DNA from: Kushneria pakistanensis
GTDB lineage: Bacteria; Pseudomonadota; Gammaproteobacteria; Pseudomonadales; Halomonadaceae
NCBI RefSeq assembly: GCF_014652795.1
Contig: NZ_BMZM01000004.1
Coordinates: 186,001 to 250,000, forward strand
DNA: 64,000 nt
Direction of reading: 5' to 3'
In this document: one piece after another, positions 1 through 10,277 of the stretch
How positions within the stretch are numbered: the first letter of the stretch is position 1
How the letters are laid out: every line of letters starts with the position of its first letter
Notes under the pieces: generated by a model
The model's database searches: none
What the model saw: the letters and a program-made list of their open reading frames with translations, nothing else
Told to the model about the DNA's origin: nothing
Translations under genes and position numbers: made by a program

Positions 1-1616
1 ATCGCCCCGGCATCCTGCATGATCAGATGGCTCATGGCTGCAGAGATTGGCACCATTTCATAGATGCCCACGCGCCCTCGGTAGCCATGGGTACAGTGCT
101 CACAACCCACGGCCTGATAAAGCGTGGCGCGTTCGATCTCTTCATCATCAAGGCCCTGATGTTTGAGGACCTCATGGGGCAGGGCCACCGGCTGACGGCA
201 ATGCTCGCACAGTCGGCGTGCCAGTCGCTGGGCAATGATCAAACTAATGGAGGTGGCGATATTGAAACCTGCCACGCCCATGTTGCCCAGACGGGTCAGG
301 GTTTCGGCCGCCGAATTGGTGTGCAGGGTCGAGAGCACCAGATGGCCGGTCTGGGCTGCCTTGATGGCCACTTCTGCCGTTTCCAGATCGCGAATTTCAC
401 CGACCATGACCACGTCAGGGTCCTGACGCAGAAAGGCGCGCAGGGCAGCGGCAAAATCAAAGCCGATGCCGGGACGCACGTTGACCTGATTGATGCCCTC
501 CAGCTTGATCTCGACCGGGTCCTCGGCCGTGGCAATGTTGCGCGCCTCGGTGTTAAGCAGATTGAGCGCGGTATAAAGCGTGACGGTCTTGCCGCTACCG
601 GTGGGGCCGGTCACCAGAATCATGCCCTGCGGCCGGGCGATGGCCTGTTCAAAGATGCCGCGCTGTTCCTGCGTGAAACCCAGTGCATCAATGCCCATGC
701 GGGCGCTGTTCGGGTCCAGCAACCGCATGACGATCTTTTCGCCAAAGAGCGTCGGCAGCGTGTTGACGCGAAATTCGACATGGCGTTTTGTCGAGAGCTT
801 CAGGCGCACGCTACCATCCTGGGGCAGGCGCCGCTCGGAGATATCCAGCTTTGCCATCACCTTGATACGTGCCGCAATGCGCTGGCGAAGCTGCGCTGGC
901 GGACGCGATGCTTCCATGAGCATGCCGTCGATGCGAAAGCGAATGCGAAAGCTCTCCTCAAACGGCTCGAAATGAATATCAGAGGCGCCACGGCGAATGC
1001 CGTCCAGCAGGATCTGCTTGACGAAGCGCACCACCGGCGCGTCGTCACTGGACTGAAAGGAGGCGTCTTCGACCTGCTCCTCAATATCACCTTCTTCAAG
1101 CGCCAGTGTCTCGATGGCATGTTGCCCCTCCAGCAGTGCCAGCGCGCCTTCACCATGCACTTCCAGATACTGCTCGAGCCTTGAACTGAGCTGGTCGGCC
1201 GGCGCCAGAACACCTTCCACGTTCATGCCGATCACGAACTGAAGCTCATCCAGTACGGGCAGGCGGGAAGGGTCGTCCACCGCCACGATCAGACAACGCT
1301 CCTGACGCAGCAGGGGCAGAACACCCAGCCGACGAATCATGGACTCCGGCAAACCCTGCAGCGGTGGCAGCCGCGCCACGGGGATGGCGTCCAGATCAAC
1401 GCAGCCAAGCCCAAAGGCCCAGCCGGCACTCTGAATGGCATCGCGCTGTGACACACCGGTTTCTTCAATGATCAGTTTGAGCAGCGGGCGCTTTTCCCGG
1501 TGCGCCTGTTCTTCAAGCGCCAGCGCGCGCGTGGCCTCGAGCAGACCATCCTCGACCAGCTGGTGGGCGAGGCTGCGCAGTGGGTTGGCAGACAGCTGAG
1601 TGAGGGCATCCGACAT
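1..1616 (-). CDS. pilB: Type IV pilus assembly ATPase PilB (partial, C-terminus beyond the left edge)
   Basis: Hexameric cytoplasmic ATPase that powers type IV pilus extension. The frame stays open from an ATG at 1616 to the window edge, giving about 538 residues; the family is usually 565-580, so roughly the last 30 are missing. The translation shows an N-terminal MshEN-type domain, then the GspE/PilB ATPase core with Walker A GPTGSGKT (about residues 333-340), the Asp box and a Walker B region reading DPDVVMVGEIRD. Two CxxC pairs (CEHC, twice) near the end form the zinc-binding tetracysteine motif typical of PilB. It is transcribed away from the pilin gene at 1804, the classical pilA/pilBCD divergent layout, so pilC and pilD probably lie off the left edge. 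Confidence 0.95.
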   Translation of the reverse strand, partial: MSDALTQLSANPLRSLAHQLVEDGLLEATRALALEEQAHREKRPLLKLIIEETGVSQRDAIQSAGWAFGLGCVDLDAIPVARLPPLQGLPESMIRRLGVLPLLRQERCLIVAVDDPSRLPVLDELQFVIGMNVEGVLAPADQLSSRLEQYLEVHGEGALALLEGQHAIETLALEEGDIEEQVEDASFQSSDDAPVVRFVKQILLDGIRRGASDIHFEPFEESFRIRFRIDGMLMEASRPPAQLRQRIAARIKVMAKLDISERRLPQDGSVRLKLSTKRHVEFRVNTLPTLFGEKIVMRLLDPNSARMGIDALGFTQEQRGIFEQAIARPQGMILVTGPTGSGKTVTLYTALNLLNTEARNIATAEDPVEIKLEGINQVNVRPGIGFDFAAALRAFLRQDPDVVMVGEIRDLETAEVAIKAAQTGHLVLSTLHTNSAAETLTRLGNMGVAGFNIATSISLIIAQRLARRLCEHCRQPVALPHEVLKHQGLDDEEIERATLYQAVGCEHCTHGYRGRVGIYEMVPISAAMSHLIMQDAGA

Positions 1617-1803
1617 GCACGTGAGTCCATAGGGCAGAGGAAGTGGTGACTTGCCCCATGTTATCGGCGGGCGTTCGGTTCTCTAAAGTTCCCGGCGGTT
1701 TTGTCGTTAAGGGCTCTGCGTCGATCAATGATCAGGCGAAAAATATACCGTTATCTTGCCCGTCGGGCAGGAATACATGCATTCAATCGGGAAGGACACG
1801 GCA

Positions 1804-2265
1804 ATGGCAGGCAGGCAGGGTGGTTTTACGTTGATCGAGCTGATGATCGTGGTCGCCATCATCGGCGTGCTGGCGGCCATTGCCGTACCGCGCTATCAGG
1901 ACTATGTGGCAAGGTCCGAAGTGGCTTCTGGGTTGGCTTCAATTCGAGGCACGCAAACGGCAATTGAGGAAGCTGTGCTTCGTGGAGAGTCGATCAGTAT
2001 CACTCCTGATACCAAAGGTTTTATCGGTCTTACCAATAATGATGTGAAATTAGGTACCCTGAGCGTTCCAGATGCTAATTCAGGTAATACTGGAGTAGCT
2101 TCTGTCCAATTGGATTTTGACACCGGCGCAAACTCAACCTTGCGTAGCAAAAATATCAAGCTTGCAAGAACAAAAGACGGCGTCTGGAACTGCACTACGA
2201 ACGTTGCTCCCGAGTTCAAGCCACGTGGTTGTGAAGCCGCTGGAGGTACCACTACTACACAATAG
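1804..2265 (+). CDS. pilA: Type IV major pilin (prepilin)
   Basis: Structural subunit of the type IV pilus, inserted in the inner membrane and processed by prepilin peptidase. It is 153 residues. A short leader MAGRQGG precedes the cleavage site and the mature N-terminus [20 protein letters not shown], the canonical type III signal and hydrophobic helix, with Glu at mature position 5. Two cysteines near the C-terminus (NCTT and RGCE) would form the usual pilin disulfide loop. ATG 1804 is chosen because GGAAGGA lies a few bases upstream and the leader length then fits; an in-frame TTG at 1756 and ATG at 1777 are less likely. From about 1990 to the stop the DNA is visibly more AT-rich than its neighbours. 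Divergent from pilB. Confidence 0.93.
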   Translation: MAGRQGGFTLIELMIVVAIIGVLAAIAVPRYQDYVARSEVASGLASIRGTQTAIEEAVLRGESISITPDTKGFIGLTNNDVKLGTLSVPDANSGNTGVASVQLDFDTGANSTLRSKNIKLARTKDGVWNCTTNVAPEFKPRGCEAAGGTTTTQ

Positions 2266-2282
2266 TTAGTATTCGAACTCTC

Positions 2283-2310
2283 AAAGCCGGCCTCGCGCCG
2301 GCTTTTTCTT
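2283..2310 (+). terminator. Intrinsic terminator of pilA
   Basis: Seven-pair GC-rich stem (AGCCGGC at 2285-2291 with GCCGGCT at 2297-2303) and a five-base loop, followed by a T-rich run. It lies 17 bases after the pilin stop. Confidence 0.9.
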
Positions 2311-2380
2311 TTATCTGCCTTCGCGGCTGCGTCACCTTTCCCAAACCGCTATAGTAGCGCGCACCTGTTGATCATTCTGG

Positions 2381-3865
2381 ATGCAAGGCATGCTGCGTCT
2401 GCCGCTTTTTCGTAATCCGGCCGGAATGGGCCCCATTCTGCGTATTCTGGCCATGCTGCTGCTGGTCCTGTCGCTGTTCATGCTGATCCCACTGGCGCTG
2501 TTGGCGCTGGAAGGTGACGGGCAGATGTGGCCTTTCCTGTGGGCTTTCGCGGTAACCTTCGGCACGGCCGTGGTAGTGATATTGCTGACCTGGGGGGTGC
2601 ACATCGAACTGCGTCCCCGGCAGATGTTTATCCTGACCACTTCCAGCTGGATCGTGATGTCGGCCTTTTCCAGTCTGCCCATGCAGTTTGGAGCGCCACG
2701 CCTGTCGGTGGCCGATGCGGTGTTCGAGTCGGTCTCGGCCATTACCACCACCGGGGCGACCGTACTGGTGGGCATCGAGCATCTCTCCGATGGTCTCAAG
2801 CTCTGGCGCGGTCTGATGCAGTGGGTGGGCGGAGTGGGGATCATCGTGATGGCGATCGCTGTCCTGCCCTTTTTGCGGGTGGGTGGCATGCGACTTTTCC
2901 AGACCGAATCCTCCGACTGGTCAGACAAGGTGCTGCCCCGGGCCGGTACGGTCGCCAAGGCGATCGGGCTGGTGTATGTGGGCTTTACGATCGTCTCGAT
3001 CATCAGCTACTGGCTGGCCGGCATGCTGCCGCTGGACGCCGTGGTACACGGCATGACGTCCGTGGCCACCGGTGGCTTTGCCAACTACGACGCCTCCTTT
3101 GGACAATACGCTGATAACCCCGTCATCCTCTGGCTGAGCATTCTCTCGATGCTGACCGGTGCGCTGCCCTTTGTGCTCTACATTCGCATGGCGCGCGAAC
3201 GCTCCGGCGTGCTCTGGAGGGATCAGCAGGTGAGAGGGCTGCTGGCGCTGCTGGTGGTAGTCATTGCGCTACTGACCCTTTATCGCACGATGCGCGGCAT
3301 GGAGTTTTTCGATGCCTTGACACAGGTGGCCTTCAACGTGGTATCGGTGGTGACGACCACCGGCTATGCCACGGATGACTACACGGTATGGGGCCCGCTG
3401 TCGGCAGCAGCCTTTTTCTATCTGACCTTTGTAGGCGGTTGTTCGGGGTCGACCAGTGGCGGGATGAAGGTCTTTCGCTTTCAGGTGGGGCTGATCATGC
3501 TGGTCAATCAGCTGCGCTATCTGGTGCATGCCAATGGCGTGTTCGTGCAGCGCTATAACGGGCGTGTGCTGACCGACGATCAGATACGCGGTGTTATTGC
3601 CTTCTCCTTTTTCTTCTTCTTTACCGTGGCGGTGCTGGCGCTGGGGCTTTCCCTGATGGGACTGGATCTGGTGACGGCACTTTCCGGTGCGGCCACGGCA
3701 GTGGCCAATGTCGGCCCTGGCATCGGTGATGTGATCGGGCCTGCCGGTAACTTTGCGCCACTGCCGGATGCAGCCAAGTGGATGCTGAGTATCGGCATGC
3801 TGATGGGGCGTCTGGAAATCCTGACCGTACTGGTGCTGCTCACGCCGACCTTCTGGCGCAAGTAG
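2381..3865 (+). CDS. trkH: Trk-type potassium uptake channel, TrkH family
   Basis: Membrane subunit of the constitutive Trk K+ uptake system, which works with the cytoplasmic NAD-binding TrkA protein (not in this window). At 494 residues (491 if the ATG at 2390 is used) it matches the family length of about 485. The protein is almost wholly hydrophobic segments and carries four pore-loop signatures: TTTGATV, VATGGFA, TTGYAT and, in the fourth repeat, GPGIG. The C-terminus LEILTVLVLLTPTFWRK is typical of TrkH. Halophiles often carry several Trk paralogues (TrkH, TrkI) used in osmoadaptation; which one this is cannot be told from the sequence alone. It stands alone between the pilin terminator and convergent genes. 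An AAGG just before 2390 makes that ATG a good alternative start. Confidence 0.93.
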   Translation: MQGMLRLPLFRNPAGMGPILRILAMLLLVLSLFMLIPLALLALEGDGQMWPFLWAFAVTFGTAVVVILLTWGVHIELRPRQMFILTTSSWIVMSAFSSLPMQFGAPRLSVADAVFESVSAITTTGATVLVGIEHLSDGLKLWRGLMQWVGGVGIIVMAIAVLPFLRVGGMRLFQTESSDWSDKVLPRAGTVAKAIGLVYVGFTIVSIISYWLAGMLPLDAVVHGMTSVATGGFANYDASFGQYADNPVILWLSILSMLTGALPFVLYIRMARERSGVLWRDQQVRGLLALLVVVIALLTLYRTMRGMEFFDALTQVAFNVVSVVTTTGYATDDYTVWGPLSAAAFFYLTFVGGCSGSTSGGMKVFRFQVGLIMLVNQLRYLVHANGVFVQRYNGRVLTDDQIRGVIAFSFFFFFTVAVLALGLSLMGLDLVTALSGAATAVANVGPGIGDVIGPAGNFAPLPDAAKWMLSIGMLMGRLEILTVLVLLTPTFWRK

Positions 3866-3952
3866 TCAGCCTCTTCTGACGCCCTGATCATCAGGGCGCA
3901 GGCTCAGAACTCTCTGCAGGATTACTTGCCGGGCTGGAGATCCTGCAGGAGG

Positions 3953-5158
3953 CTAGAGGGGCTTGCGTCCGGCACGATTGAGGACAGGGTTGGCATATTG
4001 ACATAGCCACCAGGGACGAAGCTCCTCGGCCACCTGTTCAAGGCGCTTGTTGAAGGCCTGTCGATCTGCTGGCGTGATATGGCGGGTATCGACAAGCTCC
4101 GGCGCGTGGCCGGTGGCTTCCAGTGCCAGGTAATGACTGGGGAAAAGCGTGTAGTTGTTCAATACCTGAGTATCGATGTCCTGGGCGGCGCTGTCGTAGC
4201 TGTCATAACTGGCGTCAAGCGGCGTGCCAAAGACCAGCTTCACACGCCCCTTGTTGCCGGTAATGCCGGCAGCGATGGAGAGAATGTCCTCATAGGCGAT
4301 CTTTTCATACGCCACGCCATCGTTGCGTGCCTTGAGCTCGCGTGCCTTTTGCTGATCACAGGGGTCAAATTCGTAGCTGATGGACACCGGCACGATACGC
4401 AGCTCGGCAATGGTCTCGCTGACCGAGGCGTCCTTGTCCTTCATGCGTCGGGCCATGCCCAGCATCTTGATAATCGCGCTGTCAGTGCGATCCACGCCGT
4501 TTTTGGCCCGCCCTTCGCGCTGGGCCAGCCAGATCGAGTGATTATCGCTGACAATGGAGTGGCGAATGTAGTTGGAAAGCTGCTGATAGGCCGCCAGCAT
4601 CGCCCGCTTGCCGCGCGCCGAGCGTGGCACGATAAAGCTCTTGTTGAGCCGCATGAGATCGGTCACATAGGGCTTTTGCAGCAGGTTGTCGCCAATGGCG
4701 ATGCGCACGGTGCTGCGTCCACTATGGTAAAGCGCGTAATTGACGAAGGCCGGGTCCAGGGCGATATCGCGATGGTTGCCGATGAAGAGATAGGCCTTTT
4801 GATGATCCAGGTGTTCAAGACCTTCCACGCTGAACGTGTTGGTCGTGTTCTGAATCATGCGCGCCATGTAATGGGAGATGTGATTTTGAAAATCACTGAC
4901 CGTGTGGATGTTGCGCACGGCGCGTTTGAGCCCGTGGCGTACCAGCACGCGCGCCACGCGTGGGGCATGGCGGGCAAGCCTGGGCATCCGGTAACGCGTG
5001 ATAGTGTCGATGAACTCATCATTGCAGACCAGGCGTGCCAGCGTGTCGACCACTTCGTCATCGTGATAGGGACGTATGGCCTCGAAGTCGTCCACGCTCG
5101 GCATGGCATCCGTGGATGAGGTCATCTCGTTTCCTGATGCATCAGACGTTTGATTCAT
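3953..5158 (-). CDS. PlsC-like acyltransferase family protein
   Basis: Probable membrane-associated glycerolipid acyltransferase of 401 residues. The PlsC-type signatures are present: a histidine block FIGNHRDIALDPAF in the middle, where the motif has H and D separated by five rather than the usual four residues, and a downstream AQREGRAKNG that replaces the FPEGTRS block. These variants are shared by a conserved subgroup annotated as 1-acyl-sn-glycerol-3-phosphate acyltransferases, whose substrate I cannot define. Its ATG overlaps the TGA of rdgC by one base (ATGA-type junction), so the two are translationally coupled. The N-terminal 20 residues are rich in Ser, Thr and Asp. Confidence 0.75.
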   Translation of the reverse strand: MNQTSDASGNEMTSSTDAMPSVDDFEAIRPYHDDEVVDTLARLVCNDEFIDTITRYRMPRLARHAPRVARVLVRHGLKRAVRNIHTVSDFQNHISHYMARMIQNTTNTFSVEGLEHLDHQKAYLFIGNHRDIALDPAFVNYALYHSGRSTVRIAIGDNLLQKPYVTDLMRLNKSFIVPRSARGKRAMLAAYQQLSNYIRHSIVSDNHSIWLAQREGRAKNGVDRTDSAIIKMLGMARRMKDKDASVSETIAELRIVPVSISYEFDPCDQQKARELKARNDGVAYEKIAYEDILSIAAGITGNKGRVKLVFGTPLDASYDSYDSAAQDIDTQVLNNYTLFPSHYLALEATGHAPELVDTRHITPADRQAFNKRLEQVAEELRPWWLCQYANPVLNRAGRKPL

Positions 5159-6081
5159 GATGTTGCGGGAGCCGTTGTCGCTTCACCACCCAGCCACTGC
5201 ATCAGCCGCTCGGCAGTATCACCCAGCACATGGGCCATGAGGGCAAACTCGGTTTCCATCTGCAGGACGGGATTATCGTCGCTGTCGGTGTCATCGATCT
5301 CCTTGAGTACGGCATCGGCAAAGCGGATCGACTTGATTGACATGTCCTCCTGCAGCACCAGCGTCATCTGTTCTTCGATGTTCAGGGCCAGCTTGCTGGC
5401 CTGACGGCCCACGTCCAGTGACATGCGTACTTCCTCGCCATCCGGGTCGATACTGCGGGCACGAAGAATGCCATCATCGCCCTTGGCGCGAAGCTCGATC
5501 TGATCGCCCAGTACAACGCCTTCGGGACGGGTAGCCGGGTCGGTCAGCCAGGTCGTCATGGTGCGTCCGGCCGGCGTCTGCGGTGCCAGCGGAATCACCT
5601 TGAGCGAGCCCAGCGACTCACGTAGCACGTCGAGTATCTCCTCGGCACGTTTGGCACTTGAGGCGTTGATACCGATCAGGCGACGTTTCGTGTCCCACCA
5701 CAGATCCGTGCGTGTCGTACGGGTAAAGGCACGTGGCAGCAGCTCCTCAACGATACGCTCCTTGAGCGCCAGCTTGTCTCGGCGGCCGGGTGGGTAACCC
5801 TGCTGTGCGGTCAGGACCTCGACACGTTCCTCGAGCGTTTCCTTGACCACGGCACTCGGTAACAGCCGCTCCTGGCGCAAAAGTGTCATCAGGCGGTGTC
5901 CCTGAATCTCGTGCACCAGCTGGTCACCATGGCGTCCGGCAGGCGCAGCCCATCCCACACGGCGGGCCTGCGTCTCGGTGACCGGCGCAAAGCGATAGGT
6001 GTCGAGGGCTTGTGTGAGCTGATCCAGTGACCAGTCCTGCTCATCGAGCAGGCGGTAAAGTTGTAAATGCTTGAACCACAT
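5155..6081 (-). CDS. rdgC: Recombination-associated protein RdgC
   Basis: Ring-shaped dimer that binds double-stranded DNA without sequence specificity, limits RecA filament function and is needed when replication restart is impaired. The 308-residue product begins MWFKHLQLYRL, the hallmark start of the family, and keeps the conserved middle block DLWWDTKRRLIGINASS. The frame remains open to 6105, but ATG 6081 is chosen because the MWF start aligns with the family and an AGGA lies just upstream. First gene of a two-gene operon with the acyltransferase. It diverges from gyrA across a 348-base intergenic region. Confidence 0.95.
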   Translation of the reverse strand: MWFKHLQLYRLLDEQDWSLDQLTQALDTYRFAPVTETQARRVGWAAPAGRHGDQLVHEIQGHRLMTLLRQERLLPSAVVKETLEERVEVLTAQQGYPPGRRDKLALKERIVEELLPRAFTRTTRTDLWWDTKRRLIGINASSAKRAEEILDVLRESLGSLKVIPLAPQTPAGRTMTTWLTDPATRPEGVVLGDQIELRAKGDDGILRARSIDPDGEEVRMSLDVGRQASKLALNIEEQMTLVLQEDMSIKSIRFADAVLKEIDDTDSDDNPVLQMETEFALMAHVLGDTAERLMQWLGGEATTAPATS

Positions 6082-6340
6082 AGCGTCCTTTCCTTGAAGG
6101 CGCACATTATGTCGAATGGCAGGCGCGGGTGCCAGCGCTTGCGTGGCTTGATGTCATACTCCTGGACTATCCGATCATGACAGCCGTCGATGCAGGGCAT
6201 AACAGCGCCATTGCCAACAGGCCTCGAATCACCAGCAGATTGCATCACTGTCTGCCGGAGAGCGGTGGGGCTGTGGTACAATCGGTGCCAACCAATTGGA
6301 TCATTCGTGCGCGATCATGTGTGCGTCATGATTGCATTAC

Positions 6341-6390
6341 GGGTGTTCGCGCCTGAACGCCCCCTGGCCCCTGCGGCAGGGGTGTTCGGG
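6341..6390 (+). promoter_or_regulatory. Structured gyrA leader with two mutually exclusive hairpins
   Basis: The 348 bases between rdgC and gyrA contain no convincing gene. Just before gyrA, GAACGCCC (6355-6362) can pair with GGGTGTTC upstream (6341-6348) or, in a longer 12-pair stem with three G-U pairs (6352-6363 with 6379-6390), with a second copy of GGGTGTTCG downstream. The two folds cannot coexist. There is no U-run after either, so this is not a simple terminator. Whether the region is transcribed is unknown. Confidence 0.4.
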
Positions 6391-6429
6391 CAGCAGGGCT
6401 TCTTGAACAGGACCAGGATTTGACGACCC

Positions 6430-9132
6430 ATGGGTGAGATCGCCAGAGAGATTCTGCCAGTCAATATCGAGGACGAGCTGAAGCAGTCGTACCTTGATTA
6501 CGCGATGAGCGTCATCATCGGTCGAGCGCTTCCCGATGTCAGGGACGGACTCAAGCCGGTACACCGTCGCGTGCTTTATGCCATGCATGAACTGCGCAAC
6601 GACTGGAACAAGTCCTATCTGAAGTCGGCGCGTGTCGTGGGTGATGTCATCGGTAAGTATCACCCGCATGGTGACAGCGCCGTCTATGACACCATCGTGC
6701 GCATGGCCCAGAACTTTTCCATGCGCTACATGCTGGTGGATGGACAGGGCAACTTCGGCTCGATCGACGGTGATAGCGCTGCGGCCATGCGTTATACCGA
6801 AGTGCGCATGGCGCGTTTGTCGCACGAGCTGCTCTCGGATCTGGAAAAGGACACGGTCGACTGGGTCGACAACTATGACGGCACCGAGCGTATTCCCGAT
6901 GTGCTGCCAACGCGTGTTCCCAATCTGCTGATCAACGGTGCCTCCGGTATTGCAGTAGGCATGGCGACCAACGTGCCGCCGCATAACATGGGCGAGGTTA
7001 TCGACGGCTGTCTGGCGCTGATCGAAGACCATACCCTGAGCATTGATGAGCTGATGGAGTATATCCCCGGACCGGATTTCCCGACGGCGGGTATCATCAA
7101 TGGGCGTGCCGGCATTGTGGATGCCTACCGCACCGGTCGGGGACGCATTCACGTGCGTGCCCGTCATACCGTCGAGCACGATGAGCGCACCGGGCGTGAC
7201 CATATTGTCGTGACCGAGCTTCCCTATCAGGTCAATAAGGCGCGTCTGATCGAAAAGATCGCCGAGCTGGTCAAGGAAAAGCGCATCGAGGGGATTGCCG
7301 AGCTGCGTGACGAGTCCGACAAGGATGGCCTGCGAGTGGTCATTGAAACCCGTCGCGGCGAGTCCGGTGACGTGGTGGTCAATAATCTCTTTTCGCAGAC
7401 TCAGCTTGAAACCGTCTTCGGCATCAACGTGGTGGCACTGGAAAACGGCCAGCCCAGGACGCTCAATCTCAAGCAGCTTCTGGAAGCCTTCATTCGTCAC
7501 CGCCGCGAAGTGGTCACTCGTCGTACGCTGTTTGAGCTGAAAAAGGCAAAAGAGCGCGGTCATATTCTTGAAGGCCTGACGGTCGCCATCTCCAATATCG
7601 ACAAGGTCATCGAGCTGATCAAGGCCTCACCCAATGCGGCAGAGGCAAAAGAGAAGCTGATGTCGCGTGACTGGGCGCCGGGTCAGGTCATCGATATGCT
7701 GGACCGCGCCGGAGCGTATTCCTGCAAGCCCGACGATCTCGAGGAGAGCTGCGGGCTTTCGGAAGATCGCAGTCGCTATCAACTCTCCGCGGCGCAGGCC
7801 CAGGCCATTCTTGAACTGCGTCTGCACCGTCTGACCGGCCTTGAAACCGAGAAGCTGCTCGATGAGTACAAGGGCATTCTGGAGACCATTGCCGAGCTGA
7901 CGCGCATTCTGTCTTCAGCCGATCGACTGATGGAAGTGATTCGCGAAGAGCTGGAAGCCGTGCGTGATCAGTATCGCGATGAGCGTCGTACCGAGATTCA
8001 GAACAGCCGTCGTGACCTGACGATGGAAGATTTGATTGCGGCTGAAGACATGGTCGTGACCATCTCGCGCAGTGGCTATGCCAAGACCCAGCCGCTGTCT
8101 GACTATCAGGCGCAAAAGCGCGGTGGGCGTGGCAAGTCGGCGACCACCATGAAGGATGAGGATGTCATCGAGCATCTGCTGGTCGCCTCAACGCATGACA
8201 CCGTCCTGCTCTTTTCCGATCGTGGCAAGGTTTACTGGCTCAAGGTGTATGAAATGCCTCAGGCCTCGCGTGGCTCGCGCGGCCGGCCGCTGGTCAACCT
8301 GCTGTCTCTGGACGAAGGGGAGTGGATCACTGCCATTCTTCCGGTCAAGGAGTACAGCGAAGACAGCTACATCTTCTTTGCCACGGCCAATGGTACGGTC
8401 AAGCGCACCACGCTGGATCAGTTCTCGCGTCCGCGCAGTGCCGGTCTGATTGCGCTGGATCTGGATGAAGGTGATCGTCTGGTAGGAGCTGCCATCACCT
8501 CCGGCAATGATCATGCCATCCTGCTGTCCTCCAATGGCAAGGCGATCCGCTTTGACGAAAATGACGTGCGCGCCATGGGCCGTACGGCCCGCGGGGTCAG
8601 GGGCATGCGTCTGCTGAATGATGCTCGGGTTATCAGCCTGATCATCCCCAGCACGACGACCATTGATGAAGGCGCCGACGATGACAGCGAAGTCGAAGGA
8701 AGCCAGGTTAGCGAAGGGCAGTGCTATATCCTGACCGCGTCAATGAATGGCTATGGCAAGCGCACCCGACTTGAAGAGTTCCCGCTGCGCGGGCGTGGCG
8801 GGCAGGGCGTGATTGCCATGCAGACCACAGCGCGTAACGGTGCGCTGGTGGCGGCCATCCAGGTCGGTGAAAGTGACGAGATGATGATGATCTCCGATCG
8901 CGGCACGCTGGTACGTACCCGGGTCAGCGAGGTATCCATCAGCTCGCGCAACACCCAGGGCGTTACCCTGATTCGTACCGTCAAGGGCGAAAGCCTGGTG
9001 TCCGCCGTGCGACTTGATGAGCTGGACAAGGACGATGTGCTCGCCGAGGATGAGGACGGCTTGGTGGATGAGACCGGTCAGCCCATCGATGCTGCCGATG
9101 ACGGTGAGCCTCAGGTGACCAGCGAAGACTAG
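6430..9132 (+). CDS. gyrA: DNA gyrase subunit A
   Basis: Breakage-reunion subunit of DNA gyrase; with GyrB it introduces negative supercoils. It is 900 residues, somewhat longer than the E. coli protein (875). The N-terminal catalytic domain carries the tyrosine in [10 protein letters not shown] (equivalent to Tyr122). The quinolone-resistance region reads GDSAVYDTI, so Ser83 and Asp87 are the susceptible types. The GyrA box QKRGGRG opens the C-terminal DNA-wrapping beta-pinwheel, and the tail is acidic. It starts at ATG 6430. A terminator separates it from serC, although in many gammaproteobacteria the two are neighbours as here. Confidence 0.98.
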   Translation: MGEIAREILPVNIEDELKQSYLDYAMSVIIGRALPDVRDGLKPVHRRVLYAMHELRNDWNKSYLKSARVVGDVIGKYHPHGDSAVYDTIVRMAQNFSMRYMLVDGQGNFGSIDGDSAAAMRYTEVRMARLSHELLSDLEKDTVDWVDNYDGTERIPDVLPTRVPNLLINGASGIAVGMATNVPPHNMGEVIDGCLALIEDHTLSIDELMEYIPGPDFPTAGIINGRAGIVDAYRTGRGRIHVRARHTVEHDERTGRDHIVVTELPYQVNKARLIEKIAELVKEKRIEGIAELRDESDKDGLRVVIETRRGESGDVVVNNLFSQTQLETVFGINVVALENGQPRTLNLKQLLEAFIRHRREVVTRRTLFELKKAKERGHILEGLTVAISNIDKVIELIKASPNAAEAKEKLMSRDWAPGQVIDMLDRAGAYSCKPDDLEESCGLSEDRSRYQLSAAQAQAILELRLHRLTGLETEKLLDEYKGILETIAELTRILSSADRLMEVIREELEAVRDQYRDERRTEIQNSRRDLTMEDLIAAEDMVVTISRSGYAKTQPLSDYQAQKRGGRGKSATTMKDEDVIEHLLVASTHDTVLLFSDRGKVYWLKVYEMPQASRGSRGRPLVNLLSLDEGEWITAILPVKEYSEDSYIFFATANGTVKRTTLDQFSRPRSAGLIALDLDEGDRLVGAAITSGNDHAILLSSNGKAIRFDENDVRAMGRTARGVRGMRLLNDARVISLIIPSTTTIDEGADDDSEVEGSQVSEGQCYILTASMNGYGKRTRLEEFPLRGRGGQGVIAMQTTARNGALVAAIQVGESDEMMMISDRGTLVRTRVSEVSISSRNTQGVTLIRTVKGESLVSAVRLDELDKDDVLAEDEDGLVDETGQPIDAADDGEPQVTSED

Positions 9133-9138
9133 AACCAT

Positions 9139-9173
9139 CGGCGCCTTTCATGGAAAGGCGCCGTTATTTTTTC
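9139..9173 (+). terminator. Intrinsic terminator of gyrA
   Basis: Perfect ten-pair stem CGGCGCCTTT / AAAGGCGCCG (9139-9148 and 9154-9163) with loop CATGG, followed by TTATTTTTTC. It ends about 20 bases before the serC ATG, so serC transcription must start within or read through this element. Confidence 0.93.
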
Positions 9174-9192
9174 AAGCCCGTCGAGATCCGAC

Positions 9193-10272
9193 ATGACCCG
9201 ACATTTCAATTTCTGTTCCGGCCCCGCCACGCTGCCTACCGCCGTGCTTGAGCGCGCGCGCAACGAGATGCTCGATTTTGAAGGGCGTGGCCTCTCTGTC
9301 ATGGAAATGAGCCACCGCAGTGAGACCTTCATTGCCCTGGCAGAACGCGCCGAGGCCAATCTGCGCGAACTGATGCAGGTGCCGGACAATTACAGCGTGC
9401 TGTTCATGCAGGGCGGCGCCACACAGCAGTTTGGATGTGTACCGCTTAACCTGCTGGGCCAGGGCGGTAGCGGTAATTATCTGGATACCGGCATCTGGTC
9501 GCAGAAGGCCTTCAAGGAAGGCCGGCATCTGGGCGATGCCCATCTGGTCGCCTCGGCCGAGAGCAATGGATATACCGCCGCACCCGGGCAGGAAGCATTG
9601 AGCCTTTCAGGGGACGCTGCCTATCTGCATTACTGCGATAACGAGACCATCGGCGGGCTGCAGATGGATTACGTGCCACAGGTCGATGCACCGCTGGTCT
9701 GTGACATGTCCTCATCGATTCTGTCGCGCTCGGTAGATGTCTCGAAGTTCGGCGTGATCTATGCCGGTGCGCAGAAAAATATCGGGCCGGCCGGCATTGT
9801 CATCGTGATCGTACGCAATGACCTGCTGGATCGCGCTCGTCGCGAGACGCCCTCCATGCTGAACTGGAAGGCCTTTGCCGACAATGGCTCGATGCTCAAC
9901 ACACCGGCCACCTATGCCTGGTACCTGTCGGGTCTGGTGTTCGAGTGGCTCAAGGAGCAGGGGGGCGTCGAGGCGATCGAGAAAATCAATCGCCGCAAGG
10001 CGCGCAAGCTCTATGACGCCATCGATGCCAGCGGCTTCTATTCCAATCCGATTGCAGCCGCCAACCGTTCACTGACCAACGTGCCCTTCGTACTCAGTGA
10101 TGAGTCACTCAATCAGACGTTTCTTGAGGAGTCAGAGGCTGTCGGCCTTCTGACGCTCAAGGGGCATCGCAGTGTCGGCGGTATGCGTGCCAGCCTTTAT
10201 AACGCCATGCCGGAAGAGGGCGTTGATCGTCTGGTGGCCTTTATGCAGGATTTCGAGCGTCGCTACGGGTAG
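9193..10272 (+). CDS. serC: Phosphoserine aminotransferase
   Basis: PLP enzyme converting 3-phosphohydroxypyruvate to phosphoserine in serine synthesis; it also acts in pyridoxine synthesis. At 359 residues it is of normal length. The N-terminus FNFCSGPATLP is the family signature and the PLP lysine lies in YAGAQKNIGPAG. First gene of a tightly packed operon with pheA, tyrA/aroA and cmk; five bases separate its stop from pheA. The order serC-pheA-(hisC)-tyrA/aroA-cmk-rpsA is well known in pseudomonads and relatives. Confidence 0.97.
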   Translation: MTRHFNFCSGPATLPTAVLERARNEMLDFEGRGLSVMEMSHRSETFIALAERAEANLRELMQVPDNYSVLFMQGGATQQFGCVPLNLLGQGGSGNYLDTGIWSQKAFKEGRHLGDAHLVASAESNGYTAAPGQEALSLSGDAAYLHYCDNETIGGLQMDYVPQVDAPLVCDMSSSILSRSVDVSKFGVIYAGAQKNIGPAGIVIVIVRNDLLDRARRETPSMLNWKAFADNGSMLNTPATYAWYLSGLVFEWLKEQGGVEAIEKINRRKARKLYDAIDASGFYSNPIAAANRSLTNVPFVLSDESLNQTFLEESEAVGLLTLKGHRSVGGMRASLYNAMPEEGVDRLVAFMQDFERRYG

Positions 10273-10277
10273 AACAC

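Noticed and set aside
6337-7563. Minus-strand open frame of about 400 codons opposite gyrA
   Set aside because: GyrA on the plus strand is unmistakable and complete; the antisense frame has no recognisable product.
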